Part shown: piece by piece, positions 36,260 to 44,432 of the stretch
How positions within the stretch are numbered: the first letter of the stretch is position 1
Layout of the letters: every line of letters starts with the position of its first letter
Assembly (NCBI RefSeq): GCF_051133435.1
Contig: NZ_JBPGNY010000001.1
Coordinates: forward strand, 682,001-746,000
DNA from: JAAYAO01 sp051133435
GTDB lineage: Bacteria > Actinomycetota > Actinomycetes > Propionibacteriales > Propionibacteriaceae
DNA: 64,000 nucleotides
Direction of reading: 5' to 3'
The notes under the pieces: generated by a model
Database searches by the model: none
Told to the model about the DNA's origin: nothing
The model's input: the letters and a program-made list of their open reading frames with translations, nothing else
Program-made: the position numbers and the translations under genes

Positions 36260-36514
36260 ATGGTCCGCTATCTGCCGGTGATCCTGATCGCCCTGCTGAT
36301 GATCTACTGCGTGGTCGAGATCGCGCAGGCGAACGGTCAGCAGGTACGGAATCTGCCGAAGTGGGCTTGGTTCGTGGCCGTGGTGTTCCTGCCGCTGGCC
36401 GGGTGTCTGGGCTGGTTGTTCCTCGGCCGCCCGATCTCCGGCCCCGGAAAGCAACCGCCCCCGGGCCGGCCCCGGGCCCCCGACGACGATCCCGATTTCC
36501 TGCGCGGTTTGTGA
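36260..36514 (+). CDS. Small PLDc_N-type membrane protein
   Basis: 84 residues. Two membrane helices (about 4-22 and 36-56) enclose a short loop NGQQVRNLPKWAWFV that is characteristic of phospholipase D N-terminal (PLDc_N) domains. A Pro-rich, acidic tail follows. The proteins are widespread small membrane proteins of unknown function in actinobacteria, here following menA by 30 bp. A strong hairpin terminator lies 16 bp after the stop. Confidence 0.75.
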   Translation: MVRYLPVILIALLMIYCVVEIAQANGQQVRNLPKWAWFVAVVFLPLAGCLGWLFLGRPISGPGKQPPPGRPRAPDDDPDFLRGL

Positions 36515-36529
36515 CGCGAACACGACGAA

Positions 36530-36562
36530 GCGGGCGGGTCCACCTCGTGGTGGCCCGCCCGC
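36530..36562. terminator. Convergent intrinsic terminator
   Basis: A 15/14-nt stem with a single bulged T and a 4-nt loop: the left arm is at 36530-36544 and the right arm at 36549-36562. It is followed by TTTCG on the plus side. It lies between the convergent PLDc_N gene and the flotillin gene, 9 bp from the flotillin stop, and may serve both strands. Confidence 0.75.
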
Positions 36563-36571
36563 TTTCGCGTG

Positions 36572-38107
36572 TTACTTGTCGTCGGCGACGCTGCCGGGGA
36601 CGACCTCGCTGCCGGTGGAGTTGTCCGACGCGGTGTCGCCGGAGTACTTCTCCATCAGCTTGGTGAAGTCCACCCCGGTGGTGTTCTTGATCAGCTCCAC
36701 CGCCTGGACGATGTTGTTGGTCACCTGCCGCGGCACCTCGGAGGCGCCGTCGGTGGAGACCACCGTGAGCTTGTCGATCGCCGACAGCGGGGCCGACACC
36801 TCGCGGGCGACCTGCGGCAGCACGTCCACCAGCATCTGCAGCACGGCGGCCTCGTTGTATCGGGCGAAGGCGTCGGCGCGCTTGTCCATCGCCTCGGCCT
36901 CGGCCTGACCCTTGGCCAGGATCGCGGCCGCTTCCGCGTCACCCTCGGCCCGGACGGCTTCGGCCTCGGCCACACGGCGAGCCTTCTCGGCCTCACCGCG
37001 CTTGGCACCCTCGATGGCCTCGGCCTCGGCCAGCGCGGTACGCCGCGACTTGTCGCCCTCACCGGTCAGGCGAGCGGTTTCGGCATCGGCCTGGGCCTTG
37101 GCGATCGAGGCGGCCTTGCGGGCCTCGGCCTCGAAGATCTCGGAGTTGCGGCGGGCCTCGGCCTCGGTCTCCATCTGGTAGCGGGCCGCGTCGGCGGGCT
37201 TACGCACCTCGGTGTCGAGCTGGCGATCCTTCAGGGCCGCCTGGCGCACCGCCACCTTCTCCTGCTCGGTCAGAATCGCCTGGTCGCGATCGGCCTGGGC
37301 CAACGGGCCGGACGCAGCGGCCTGGGCCGATGCGGCGTCGGTCTCGGCCTTGATCTCGGCCTGCTTCAGCATCAGCGTCCGCTCCGAGATCGCGATCTCC
37401 TGCTCGGCGGCGATTCGTGCCTGCTCGGCGTTCTGCCGGGCGCTGGCCTCGGCGACCGCGGCGGTCTGCCCGATTCGGGCGGCTTCGGGACGACCCAGGT
37501 CGGACAGGTAGGTGCCGTCGTCGGTGATGTCCTGAATCTGGAAGGTGTCCAGCACCAGGCCCTGACCGGTCAGCGAGGCCTCGGCCTCATCGGCCACCCG
37601 TTGGGCGAAGGCCGCACGGTCACGAATGATCTGTTCCACCGACAGGCCACCGACGATCGAACGCAGCGAACCGGCGAGGGTTTCCTGGGTGAACGACTCG
37701 ATCTCGTCCTGCTGGGAGAGGAAGCGCTGGGCGGCGGCCCGGATCGAATCCTCGTTGCCACCCACCTTCACGATCGCGACGCCGTCCAGGTTCAGTTTGA
37801 TGCCCTGGCCGGACACCGCGCCGCGGATCTGCACCATGATGCGGCGGCTGGACAGGTCGAGGATGTGCAGTTTCTGAATGAACGGGACGACGAAGACGCC
37901 ACCGCCCATCACGACCTTCTGACCCGACAGGTCGGTGGTGACATCCCCGGTCTCGGGGTTGGTGACGGGCTTGCCCTTGCGTCCGGTGACGATGAACGCT
38001 TCGTTGGGGCCGGCCACTTTGTAGCGGGAGGTGATCAGCAGTACCAGCAGTACCAGCAGCACCACCAGACCGACAATGCCGATCAGGACTGGTGAGATTT
38101 CGGGCAT
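36572..38107 (-). CDS. Flotillin-like SPFH-domain protein
   Basis: 511 residues. One N-terminal membrane helix (7-26, very Val/Leu-rich) is followed by an SPFH/band-7 domain (about 30-220). A long Ala/Glu/Lys coiled coil follows (about 220-430), with many ARxxAE-type repeats. A Gly/Ser-containing tail closes it. Flotillins organise ordered membrane regions as large oligomers. The upstream NfeD-like gene (66 bp gap, same strand) is the usual partner. Confidence 0.92.
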   Translation of the reverse strand: MPEISPVLIGIVGLVVLLVLLVLLITSRYKVAGPNEAFIVTGRKGKPVTNPETGDVTTDLSGQKVVMGGGVFVVPFIQKLHILDLSSRRIMVQIRGAVSGQGIKLNLDGVAIVKVGGNEDSIRAAAQRFLSQQDEIESFTQETLAGSLRSIVGGLSVEQIIRDRAAFAQRVADEAEASLTGQGLVLDTFQIQDITDDGTYLSDLGRPEAARIGQTAAVAEASARQNAEQARIAAEQEIAISERTLMLKQAEIKAETDAASAQAAASGPLAQADRDQAILTEQEKVAVRQAALKDRQLDTEVRKPADAARYQMETEAEARRNSEIFEAEARKAASIAKAQADAETARLTGEGDKSRRTALAEAEAIEGAKRGEAEKARRVAEAEAVRAEGDAEAAAILAKGQAEAEAMDKRADAFARYNEAAVLQMLVDVLPQVAREVSAPLSAIDKLTVVSTDGASEVPRQVTNNIVQAVELIKNTTGVDFTKLMEKYSGDTASDNSTGSEVVPGSVADDK

Positions 38108-38173
38108 CGGGCTCCTTCAACGAGAAAAATTGCGCCTCGGCGATTCTGCCAGACGGGTGGGTTAGTTGGCCCC

Positions 38174-38707
38174 TCACTCGAGGGCGGCGAACGGGTCCCG
38201 GCCGTCCAGGGCGATCATCGGCTCGACCATCACCGAGGTCGGTGACAGCACCGTGGTGATCACCACCTCGGTACCCACCGGTACCGGTTCCAGGGCCCGG
38301 GCGTTCAGCCGGGTGATGTGGCCACCGACCACCAGGTTGATCTCTCCGTAGCCGGATTCGGGAATCGGGTTGAGCACCGTCGCGACCTGACCGACCAGCG
38401 ACCCGGTGCGCACCGTGCCGCCGTCATTGCCCGTGCGCAGTTTGTTCGTCAACCAGCCGACCAGGAGGGCCATCAGCAGACCGCCGGCCACCCCGGCCCC
38501 GGTCGCGATGCCGGTCGATTCGGTGGCGCTGAGCGTGATCGCCCCGATGAATCCCAGTGCGCCCAGGAATCCGGCCAGGGCGCCCCCGGAGAAGTAGCCC
38601 CCGCCGGGGCCCTCGAAGGCGTGCAGGAAGTCTCCGACCTCGCCGATCACCAGGAACAGGACCAGCAGGACCACTCCGATGACACCGAGCGCGATGAAGA
38701 CTGCCAT
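38174..38707 (-). CDS. NfeD-like membrane protein (flotillin partner)
   Basis: 177 residues. Three or four membrane segments lie in the first 95 residues. A C-terminal OB-fold-like domain (GSLVGQVATVLNPIPESGYG, then short strands) is of the short NfeD1b type, without the serine-protease part. It is placed directly upstream of the flotillin gene. It has its own leaderless-type promoter, so the pair can be expressed apart from glpD. Confidence 0.85.
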   Translation of the reverse strand: MAVFIALGVIGVVLLVLFLVIGEVGDFLHAFEGPGGGYFSGGALAGFLGALGFIGAITLSATESTGIATGAGVAGGLLMALLVGWLTNKLRTGNDGGTVRTGSLVGQVATVLNPIPESGYGEINLVVGGHITRLNARALEPVPVGTEVVITTVLSPTSVMVEPMIALDGRDPFAALE

Positions 38708-38719
38708 GGGCCAAGACTA
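38708..38719 (-). promoter_or_regulatory. Leaderless-type -10 of nfeD
   Basis: On the minus strand TAGTCT (38719-38714) is followed by 6 bases and the ATG at 38707. It gives the nfeD-flotillin pair a promoter separate from glpD. Confidence 0.5.
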
Positions 38720-38759
38720 CTGGGCGGTGTCGTCACTCTGCGCAGTGTCGATTCCCTGC

Positions 38760-40424
38760 TCAGAGCTGGTAGCTCCGGTCGTGCCGGTGCACCCACTCGT
38801 CCCAGGTCTCGAGTTGTTCGCGGCGCTGGTGGTCGTCCCAGCCGAGTTCGGCCCCGACCAGGTCGGCGATCTCCTCGGCCGCGGCTCGTCCGGAATCGCG
38901 TTCTTCGTGGGCCAGCCGGATGCGGTGGCGCAGCACATCGGCCAGGGTCAGCGCCCCTTCGGCGCGCACCGCGAACACCACCTCGGCGCGCAGGTACTCC
39001 GGTGCTGCGGTCAGTGGTGCCGCCAGGTCGGGGTGTTGTTCGATCAGCTCGGCGATTCGGGCCACCTCGGTGCCGTAGCGCCGGCCCAGGTGCTCGGCCC
39101 GGTGCGGCGTCCACCCCAGGTCGCGACCCAGGCGGGTGGCGAGGTTCGACACCACCGACCAGGGTGCGGCACCGACCAGCGGCAGGTCGGCGGTGACGCA
39201 GGGGGTTTCGGCGGCCCGCTCGGCCAGGGCGAAGTCGACCGCGTCCTCGGCCATCTGCCGGTAGGTGGTGAGCTTGCCGCCGGCGATCGCTGACATGCCC
39301 TCGGCGACCGGGGCGATCAGGTGTTCTCGGGAGATCTTGGCCGACGACTGGGCGCTGACCGGTTGCACCAGCGGACGCAGCCCGGCATAGACCCCGACGA
39401 TGTCGTCGCGGGTCAGCTCACTGCTCAGCACCGCGTTGGCGTGCTCGAGGACGTAGTCGATGTCCTCACTGGTGGCCACCGGCTCGTCCGGGTCGCCCTC
39501 CCAGGGGGTGTCGGTGGTGCCGATGATCCAGTGGGTGGGGCTGGGAATGATGAACAGCACCGACTTCTCGGTGCGCAGGAACAGGCCCACCTCACCGCTG
39601 ATCCGGTCGCGTTCGAAGACCAGATGGATCCCCTTCGACGCCAGTACCTCCAAGGCTTCGGACGGGTTCGCCCCGGCTCGGCGTTCGACCTGCTCGGTCC
39701 ACACCCCGGTGGCCGAGATGACATGCGCCGCGCGCACCTCACGTTCGGTGCCGTCCAGCCGGTCGCGCAGCCGGGCCCCGATCACCGCACCGCCGTGACG
39801 GACCAGTTCGACCACCTCGGTGTGTGCGGCGGCCAGCGCACCGTGGGCGACCGCGGTGCGGATCAGGGCGATCACCAGTCGCGCATCGTCCACCGCGGCG
39901 TCGAAGAACCTGATCGCACCGACCAACTGGTCGCGGCGCACATCGGGGAACAGTTCCAGGGCCGCCCGCTTCGACAGGTGCTGTTGGATCGGCAGTTGTC
40001 CGCCACGGGTGCGCGAGATCAAGTCGTACAGGCCCACCCCGACCGCCGAATAGGCGCGTTCGATCACCGGGGTGCGCAACGGCCACAGGAACGGTTGCGG
40101 TTGCACCAGGTGCGGGGCGATCACGTCCAGCAGCCGGCCGCGTTCGCGCAGGGCCTCGGCCACCAATTCGACGTCCAATTGATAGAGGTAGCGCAGGCCG
40201 CCGTGGACGAGGCGGCTGGAGCGTGAGGAGGTGCCGGCCGACCAGTCCTGCATCTCGACCACCGCGGTGCGCAGGCCGCGCGAGGCGGCGTCCAGGGCGA
40301 TACCGGCGCCGGTCACGCCACCGCCGATGACGAGCAGGTCGACCCCGTCCGAGCTCAGCGAGTTCAGCGCCTCGGTGCGCGAGGCGGCGGTGAGGTCGGA
40401 ACTGTGGCTGGGCTGGATGATCAC
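38760..40424 (-). CDS. glpD: FAD-dependent glycerol-3-phosphate dehydrogenase
   Basis: 554 residues. The FAD loop is VIGGGVTGAGIALDAASRG, then TSSRSSRLVHGGLRYL, which is typical of GlpD. The C-terminal helical domain closes the protein. It oxidises glycerol 3-phosphate to dihydroxyacetone phosphate and feeds electrons to menaquinone, linking it to the respiratory genes of this window. The start is GTG at 40424 with a leaderless-type TAGGCT. Confidence 0.94.
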   Translation of the reverse strand: MIIQPSHSSDLTAASRTEALNSLSSDGVDLLVIGGGVTGAGIALDAASRGLRTAVVEMQDWSAGTSSRSSRLVHGGLRYLYQLDVELVAEALRERGRLLDVIAPHLVQPQPFLWPLRTPVIERAYSAVGVGLYDLISRTRGGQLPIQQHLSKRAALELFPDVRRDQLVGAIRFFDAAVDDARLVIALIRTAVAHGALAAAHTEVVELVRHGGAVIGARLRDRLDGTEREVRAAHVISATGVWTEQVERRAGANPSEALEVLASKGIHLVFERDRISGEVGLFLRTEKSVLFIIPSPTHWIIGTTDTPWEGDPDEPVATSEDIDYVLEHANAVLSSELTRDDIVGVYAGLRPLVQPVSAQSSAKISREHLIAPVAEGMSAIAGGKLTTYRQMAEDAVDFALAERAAETPCVTADLPLVGAAPWSVVSNLATRLGRDLGWTPHRAEHLGRRYGTEVARIAELIEQHPDLAAPLTAAPEYLRAEVVFAVRAEGALTLADVLRHRIRLAHEERDSGRAAAEEIADLVGAELGWDDHQRREQLETWDEWVHRHDRSYQL

Positions 40425-40436
40425 ACGTCCAGCCTA
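40425..40436 (-). promoter_or_regulatory. Leaderless-type -10 of glpD
   Basis: On the minus strand TAGGCT (40436-40431), then 6 bases, then GTG at 40424. Confidence 0.5.
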
Positions 40437-40447
40437 GGCCGCGCCCC

Positions 40448-41527
40448 TCACAGGGCTCGGTTGGGGCCGGTGGAATCGGCTCCCTTGTCCGGCTCGGCGG
40501 CGAACATCCATTCCGCGCGCGGTTTGATCAGCGGACGGGCGATCCGCGCCACCGGGGTCGATCCCAGCACGAAGGCCAGCACCACACTCAGGCCGAGCAG
40601 CGCGGGCACCTGCCACTGGGCGAGGTTGTCCACCGGCAGCCACCCCAGGTGCCGGCCGATGCGGATCACCGCGCCGTGCAGCAGGTAGATCGTGAACCCG
40701 TTGGCACCGACCACACTGATGAACGGCAGGCGTCGCCGCGGAACCAGGTGCAGCATCGCCATCGCCAGCACGATGCCGGCCGCGATCACCGCCAACCGGG
40801 TGCCCATCGAATGCAGGGTGGGGAGCAGGCCGGGAGCGTATTCGAGATTCATCGTCAGTTCGCCCAGGCCGAAGGGGGTGTAGCGCAGCAACGGGGTGAG
40901 CACCGCCACCGACAGCAAGATCAGGCCGGCCGCCAGCGCCAGACTGCGGCGGGTGTACCCGCGCAACCGGTCCAGGTGCGGACGCAGCTTCCACCCCAAC
41001 ACGAAGAAGGGGAAGTGGGCGATGATCGGGGCCAGGGCCCAGTCGGCTTCGAAGAACTCCGGCAGGCCCACCAGGAGTGCGGCCAGGGTTACCCACATCA
41101 GCGGTCGGCGCAGCCGGGCCACGTACGGCAGCGCGACCCGCCAGAAGATCAGCCCGTACAGGAACCAGAGGGTGTAGACGGGCACTTCGGGGCGAATCAC
41201 GATCTCGTAGCCCACCCACTTGTCGAGCAGTAGGTGGACGGTGGTCATCAGCACCAACGGCAGAGCGACCGAGCGCACCAGGGCCCGGAAGTCGCGGTTG
41301 ACCGGTTGGTCCTTGCTGAACACCCCGGCGAGCATCCCGAACAGGGGCAACCGGATGCCCCAGGTGACCGCCCAGAACCATTCAGCGACCCCGAAGCGGT
41401 CCAGGTGCAGTTCGACCATGTGGATCGAGACCACCAGGATCGCGGCCACCAGTCGTCCGTTGTCGATCCAGGGGTCGCGAGCAGCCGAGGCGGTCCGGGT
41501 GGCCGCTGGAGCTGCTGGGGTGCCCAT
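40448..41527 (-). CDS. Acyltransferase-3 family membrane protein
   Basis: 359 residues from ATG 41527; a GTG at 41551 would add eight residues. It begins with DPWIDNGRLVAAILVVSIHMVEL, the first helix with its conserved His as in OpgC/OafA-type acyltransferases, and has about ten membrane segments. Enzymes of this family acetylate or succinylate sugars and lipids; the substrate is not readable here. TAGACT (41545-41540) is a possible -10. It lies 23 bp upstream of the glpD start, pointing the same way. Confidence 0.78.
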   Translation of the reverse strand: MGTPAAPAATRTASAARDPWIDNGRLVAAILVVSIHMVELHLDRFGVAEWFWAVTWGIRLPLFGMLAGVFSKDQPVNRDFRALVRSVALPLVLMTTVHLLLDKWVGYEIVIRPEVPVYTLWFLYGLIFWRVALPYVARLRRPLMWVTLAALLVGLPEFFEADWALAPIIAHFPFFVLGWKLRPHLDRLRGYTRRSLALAAGLILLSVAVLTPLLRYTPFGLGELTMNLEYAPGLLPTLHSMGTRLAVIAAGIVLAMAMLHLVPRRRLPFISVVGANGFTIYLLHGAVIRIGRHLGWLPVDNLAQWQVPALLGLSVVLAFVLGSTPVARIARPLIKPRAEWMFAAEPDKGADSTGPNRAL

Positions 41528-41607
41528 ACTGTTCGCCGAGTCTAGTCTCACCGGCGGGCCACGAGGGAGTTCGGCGAACTCACCCCGCGCTGAGGTTCAC
41601 TGGTGTG

Positions 41608-42054
41608 ATGGCACCACACCGAATCGTTGCGTTGGCCAGTGCCGTGGCGTGGATCGTGGCGTTGGTCACGCCCCTCACCGGCAACACGATCACCGGGCCC
41701 ACACGCACACACGACATGATCGTCGAAATGCCGCCGCTGTCGGCGTTCTTGGCAATACCGTTCGCGATGGCGCTGATGGTGGCGAGCGCTCGCCCACGGC
41801 TGTGGCTATTCCTCGTCGCGATTGCGCTGGGGGCCATACTGACCTCCCTGCTTCTGGTGATGCCGATGGGTCACGTGCTGTGGGACGGGATGGATGCCAA
41901 CGGTAATCCCATCGGCGGTATGGCGGAGGACACCCGTGACGTCGGGTGGTTCGCCGCGCTGGCCGGGGCTCTGTTGCTGTCCTTCGCCGGGGCCATCGGT
42001 GTGCGCTCCAACCAAAAGCCGGCCAACAAAAATGCCGGAATCCCTACTGAGTAA
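41608..42054 (+). CDS. Small four-helix membrane protein of unknown function
   Basis: 148 residues, four hydrophobic segments (about 5-23, 43-61, 65-87, 111-131). A hydrophilic loop DGMDANGNPIGGMAEDTRD sits between the last two. The ATG at 41608 is preferred over a GTG one codon upstream. The last codons lie inside the terminator hairpin of the convergent tRNA-Glu gene. No family recognised. Confidence 0.6.
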   Translation: MAPHRIVALASAVAWIVALVTPLTGNTITGPTRTHDMIVEMPPLSAFLAIPFAMALMVASARPRLWLFLVAIALGAILTSLLLVMPMGHVLWDGMDANGNPIGGMAEDTRDVGWFAALAGALLLSFAGAIGVRSNQKPANKNAGIPTE

Positions 42055-42064
42055 GGATTCCGGC
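42028..42064 (-). terminator. Terminator of tRNA-Glu, overlapping the end of the membrane protein gene
   Basis: Read on the minus strand, a perfect 10-bp stem (42064-42055 with 42043-42034) and an 11-nt loop are followed by ATTTTTG, a classic intrinsic terminator. It begins 4 bp after the tRNA 3' end and occupies the last seven codons of the plus-strand gene ending at 42054. Confidence 0.8.
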
Positions 42065-42068
42065 GTTG

Positions 42069-42141
42069 TATCCCCAACGGGATTCGAACCCGCGCTGCCG
42101 CCTTGAAAGGGCGGTGTCCTAGGCCGCTAGACGATGGGGAC
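42069..42141 (-). tRNA. tRNA-Glu (anticodon UUC)
   Basis: 73 nt without an encoded CCA. The acceptor stem GTCCCCA/TGGGGAT has a terminal G-U pair. The anticodon loop CTTTCAA gives UUC. The T-loop GGTTCGAATCC is intact and the discriminator is A. Confidence 0.95.
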
Positions 42142-42202
42142 CCGACCCCAACCGCATTGAGGCCGGATCCCACTCTATCGCGAACTGTGCCCAACCCGCG
42201 AA

Positions 42203-43801
42203 TCAGTACCGCACGGTGATGTGGACGTGATCCTTGTGGTTGGCGGTGTCGGAGCCTCGGCTGGCCATGTAGCGCCAGCCCTCCCGCGACCGGGCAACGC
42301 TCCAGATCCGCTGATCCCAGATGATGTACTCCACGTTCAGCCGGGAGGCATTGGCCCTGGCCCACTCCGCGACCGCGCCACCGAGGGACTTGCCTCCCGA
42401 GCTTCGGTAGCCCGGAATCATGATGTCGACCGCTCGTCCGCTCGGATGGTCGGGCAGCGGGTCGGGGCGCACCCCGTAGTAGGTGGTGATGGTCGGGAAC
42501 TTGCTGCGGCTCTCGGACACGATCGCCTTCGCGGCGGGACGCAGCCCGGCGAGTCCCTTGGAGTAGTCCTTGGCCGGCGGGGCCTTCGCGGCCAGGTAGC
42601 CACTGGTGACCCAGCGCACCGCGCCGCGGTAGATGACCTGCTCGCGGCCGTCCTTGCGTACACCGGTGACATCGATCGCCGCCCCGGCCGGGATGACCGT
42701 CACGGTGCGGCCACCGCGGGAGGCGGTGCGGATGTTCAGCGCCACGGTTGCGTAACGGGTACCGGACGCCTTCGGCGGCGTACTCGAAACCGGCTTGGTG
42801 CTTCCCGAGGATCCGCCCGCGGCACCGGTCAGGTAGCGGGAACTCACCCACAGGGTGCGCCCACCGTGGCGGACCTCGCGCCACTCACCGGAGGTGCGGC
42901 CGGTCAACGACACTGTCGCACCCTTGGACAGCACCGCCGCGACCCGGTACTTCGTTCCGGCACCGGTACGCGCATTGAGGTACTCGGTGGTCTTGACGGT
43001 ACCCGCCGAGGAACCCGTCGACGGTTTCGACGAACCACCCGAGGCCGATGCGCCCTTGAGGTAGCGCCCGCTGACCCACAGGGTCTTGCCCCGGTGACTG
43101 ATCTGCCGCCACTCACCCGAGGTGCGACCGGTGAGTGACACCTTCGCGCCCTTGGGCAGCACCGCCGCAACCCGGTACTTCATCCCGGCACCGGTACGCG
43201 CATTGAGGTACTCGGTCGTTGTCGCGCTGCCCGAAGAGCCCGAAGAACCCGTCGTCGGCTTGGCGGACGAGCCGGACGCCCCAGTGAGGTAACGCGAGCT
43301 CACCCACAGGCTCTTGCCGCGATAGGAGATCTGACGCCATTCGCCGGAGCTGCGACCGGTCAACGAGACCTTGGTGCCGCGCGGCAGGACGTGCGCGACG
43401 CGGTAACCGAGACCGGCACCGGTGCGCGCGTTGAGGGCGGTGGTGGTGGACGAGGTACCCGCGCCCGCGCTCGATGCCGACGGGCTGGCCGAAGCCGAGT
43501 ACTCGGTCTTGGGTTTCAGGTAGCGGCTGGCGATCCAACGTCGCTGGCCGTTGAGGCTGACCGGCGTCCAACCGTGGGAGTCCTCACCCACGGCTTGGAT
43601 GGATCGTCCGCGGGCGAGGCTGCCGACAATCGAGTATTTGGTGCCCGGCCCGGAGCGGATATTCACCCCCGCGGTGGCCACCACTTCGGCTGTTCTGGCC
43701 GATTCGGACAGCGGTGCAACCACCGTGCTGACCGAAAAGACCAATCCTGCGGTCGCCACAGCAGTGGCCGACCGTCTGAGCATGCGCACGGCGAGGCTCA
43801 T
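42203..43801 (-). CDS. Secreted protein with five SH3b domains and a C-terminal M15/ARB-07466-like domain
   Basis: 532 residues. A signal peptide covers residues 1 to about 36 (MLRRSATAVATAGLVFSVST). SH3b domains lie at about 43-95, 121-172, 197-247, 272-323 and 349-403, joined by Ser/Gly-rich linkers; domains 2-4 are nearly identical (ARTGAG, VSLTGRxSGEWR). Residues 415-532 have DHPSGRAVDIMIPGY and DHVHITVRY, with His452, Asp459 and His527 as likely zinc ligands of a D,D-peptidase-like fold. It probably binds and trims peptidoglycan. The leader carries a GC-rich hairpin just before GGGAGGG. It lies next to tRNA-Glu. Confidence 0.85.
   Translation of the reverse strand: MSLAVRMLRRSATAVATAGLVFSVSTVVAPLSESARTAEVVATAGVNIRSGPGTKYSIVGSLARGRSIQAVGEDSHGWTPVSLNGQRRWIASRYLKPKTEYSASASPSASSAGAGTSSTTTALNARTGAGLGYRVAHVLPRGTKVSLTGRSSGEWRQISYRGKSLWVSSRYLTGASGSSAKPTTGSSGSSGSATTTEYLNARTGAGMKYRVAAVLPKGAKVSLTGRTSGEWRQISHRGKTLWVSGRYLKGASASGGSSKPSTGSSAGTVKTTEYLNARTGAGTKYRVAAVLSKGATVSLTGRTSGEWREVRHGGRTLWVSSRYLTGAAGGSSGSTKPVSSTPPKASGTRYATVALNIRTASRGGRTVTVIPAGAAIDVTGVRKDGREQVIYRGAVRWVTSGYLAAKAPPAKDYSKGLAGLRPAAKAIVSESRSKFPTITTYYGVRPDPLPDHPSGRAVDIMIPGYRSSGGKSLGGAVAEWARANASRLNVEYIIWDQRIWSVARSREGWRYMASRGSDTANHKDHVHITVRY
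42833..43441 (-). repeat. Three near-identical SH3b repeats in the cell-wall hydrolase gene
   Basis: The DNA for SH3b domains 2-4 (43441-43286, 43213-43061 and 42988-42833) is repeated with few changes at both codon and residue level. Ser/Gly linkers of variable length separate the units. It suggests recent internal duplication and possible copy-number variation. Confidence 0.8.
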
Positions 43802-43816
43802 GACACGTTCCCTCCC

Positions 43817-43836
43817 GGCGGCCTTCCCGGGCCGCC
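43817..43836 (-). promoter_or_regulatory. GC hairpin in the leader of the SH3b hydrolase
   Basis: GGCGGCC (43817-43823) pairs with GGCCGCC (43830-43836) around a 6-nt loop. On the minus strand the stem is directly followed by GGGAGGG, the ribosome site of the gene starting at 43801. It could modulate translation. The long AT-richer leader upstream (to about 44000) contains no gene. Confidence 0.4.
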
Positions 43837-44065
43837 GCGACGTTCACTGCAATGACCCGAAGGCGCTTCCCCGGTTGCTCATGGCTTCCCCACCACATCA
43901 ACCACGCCAGTCACAGCAGTCACTATTTGCACGTAATGCACAAGACTCTAGAACTCTCACTTGATTCTCAGCAACAACCCTCAACCTCAGGTGCAACCCG
44001 ACACGCCGAGAGGTAGCGGAAAACTACAAGGATGTGATTTGTCTTCGGTGGTCTGCGATCTGGGT

Positions 44066-44078
44066 TATGGTGTCGCGC
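44066..44078 (+). promoter_or_regulatory. Leaderless-type -10 of the zincin gene
   Basis: TATGGT at 44066-44071, then 7 bases, then the ATG at 44079. It supports that ATG over the in-frame ATGs at 44067 and 44091. Confidence 0.45.
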
Positions 44079-44432
44079 ATGTCTTTGGCCATGGACCTCG
44101 ACACCTTCGGTCGTCTGGTGGATGAAGCCCTCGCCGGCATCCCGCCGGAACTGACCGGCGAAATCGACAACTGCGTGGTGTTGGTCGAGGAGGACGCCCC
44201 CGAGGACGAACCCGATCTGTTGGGTCTCTATGACGGGGTGCCGCTGACCGAGCGCGACACCAGCTACGCCGGGGCGCTACCCGACCGGATCTACATCTTC
44301 ATGAAGCCGACGCTGGCCATCTGCCACACCGAGGCGGACGTGGTGGACGAGGTGCACATCACCGTGGTGCACGAGATCGCCCATCACTTCGGGATTTCCG
44401 ACGAGCGCCTGGACGAGCTCGGTTACGCCTGA
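44079..44432 (+). CDS. Zincin-like metallopeptidase-family protein (DUF1025 type)
   Basis: 117 residues. It carries HEIAHHFGISDERLDEL near the C-terminus, the HExxH with a downstream Asp/Glu pattern of the minimal-zincin family. The substrate and activity of this family are not established. Three ATGs in frame (44067, 44079, 44091) are possible; the middle one is chosen from the promoter spacing. The stop overlaps the convergent GroEL-apical-like gene by 10 bp. Confidence 0.85.
   Translation: MSLAMDLDTFGRLVDEALAGIPPELTGEIDNCVVLVEEDAPEDEPDLLGLYDGVPLTERDTSYAGALPDRIYIFMKPTLAICHTEADVVDEVHITVVHEIAHHFGISDERLDELGYA

Noticed and set aside
36572..38107. Repetitive Ala/Glu-rich stretch in the flotillin gene as a tandem repeat element
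   Set aside because: It is the normal coiled-coil composition of flotillins; the DNA is not a regular repeat.
43802..44000. Possible c-di-AMP (ydaO-type) riboswitch before the SH3b hydrolase
   Set aside because: On the minus strand GAGCAACCGGGGAAGC and a later GTGAAC resemble parts of that aptamer, and such genes are typical targets. However, I could not find the conserved 3' portion (the ACAGCTAAC-like segment) or a closing stem. A covariance-model search would decide.
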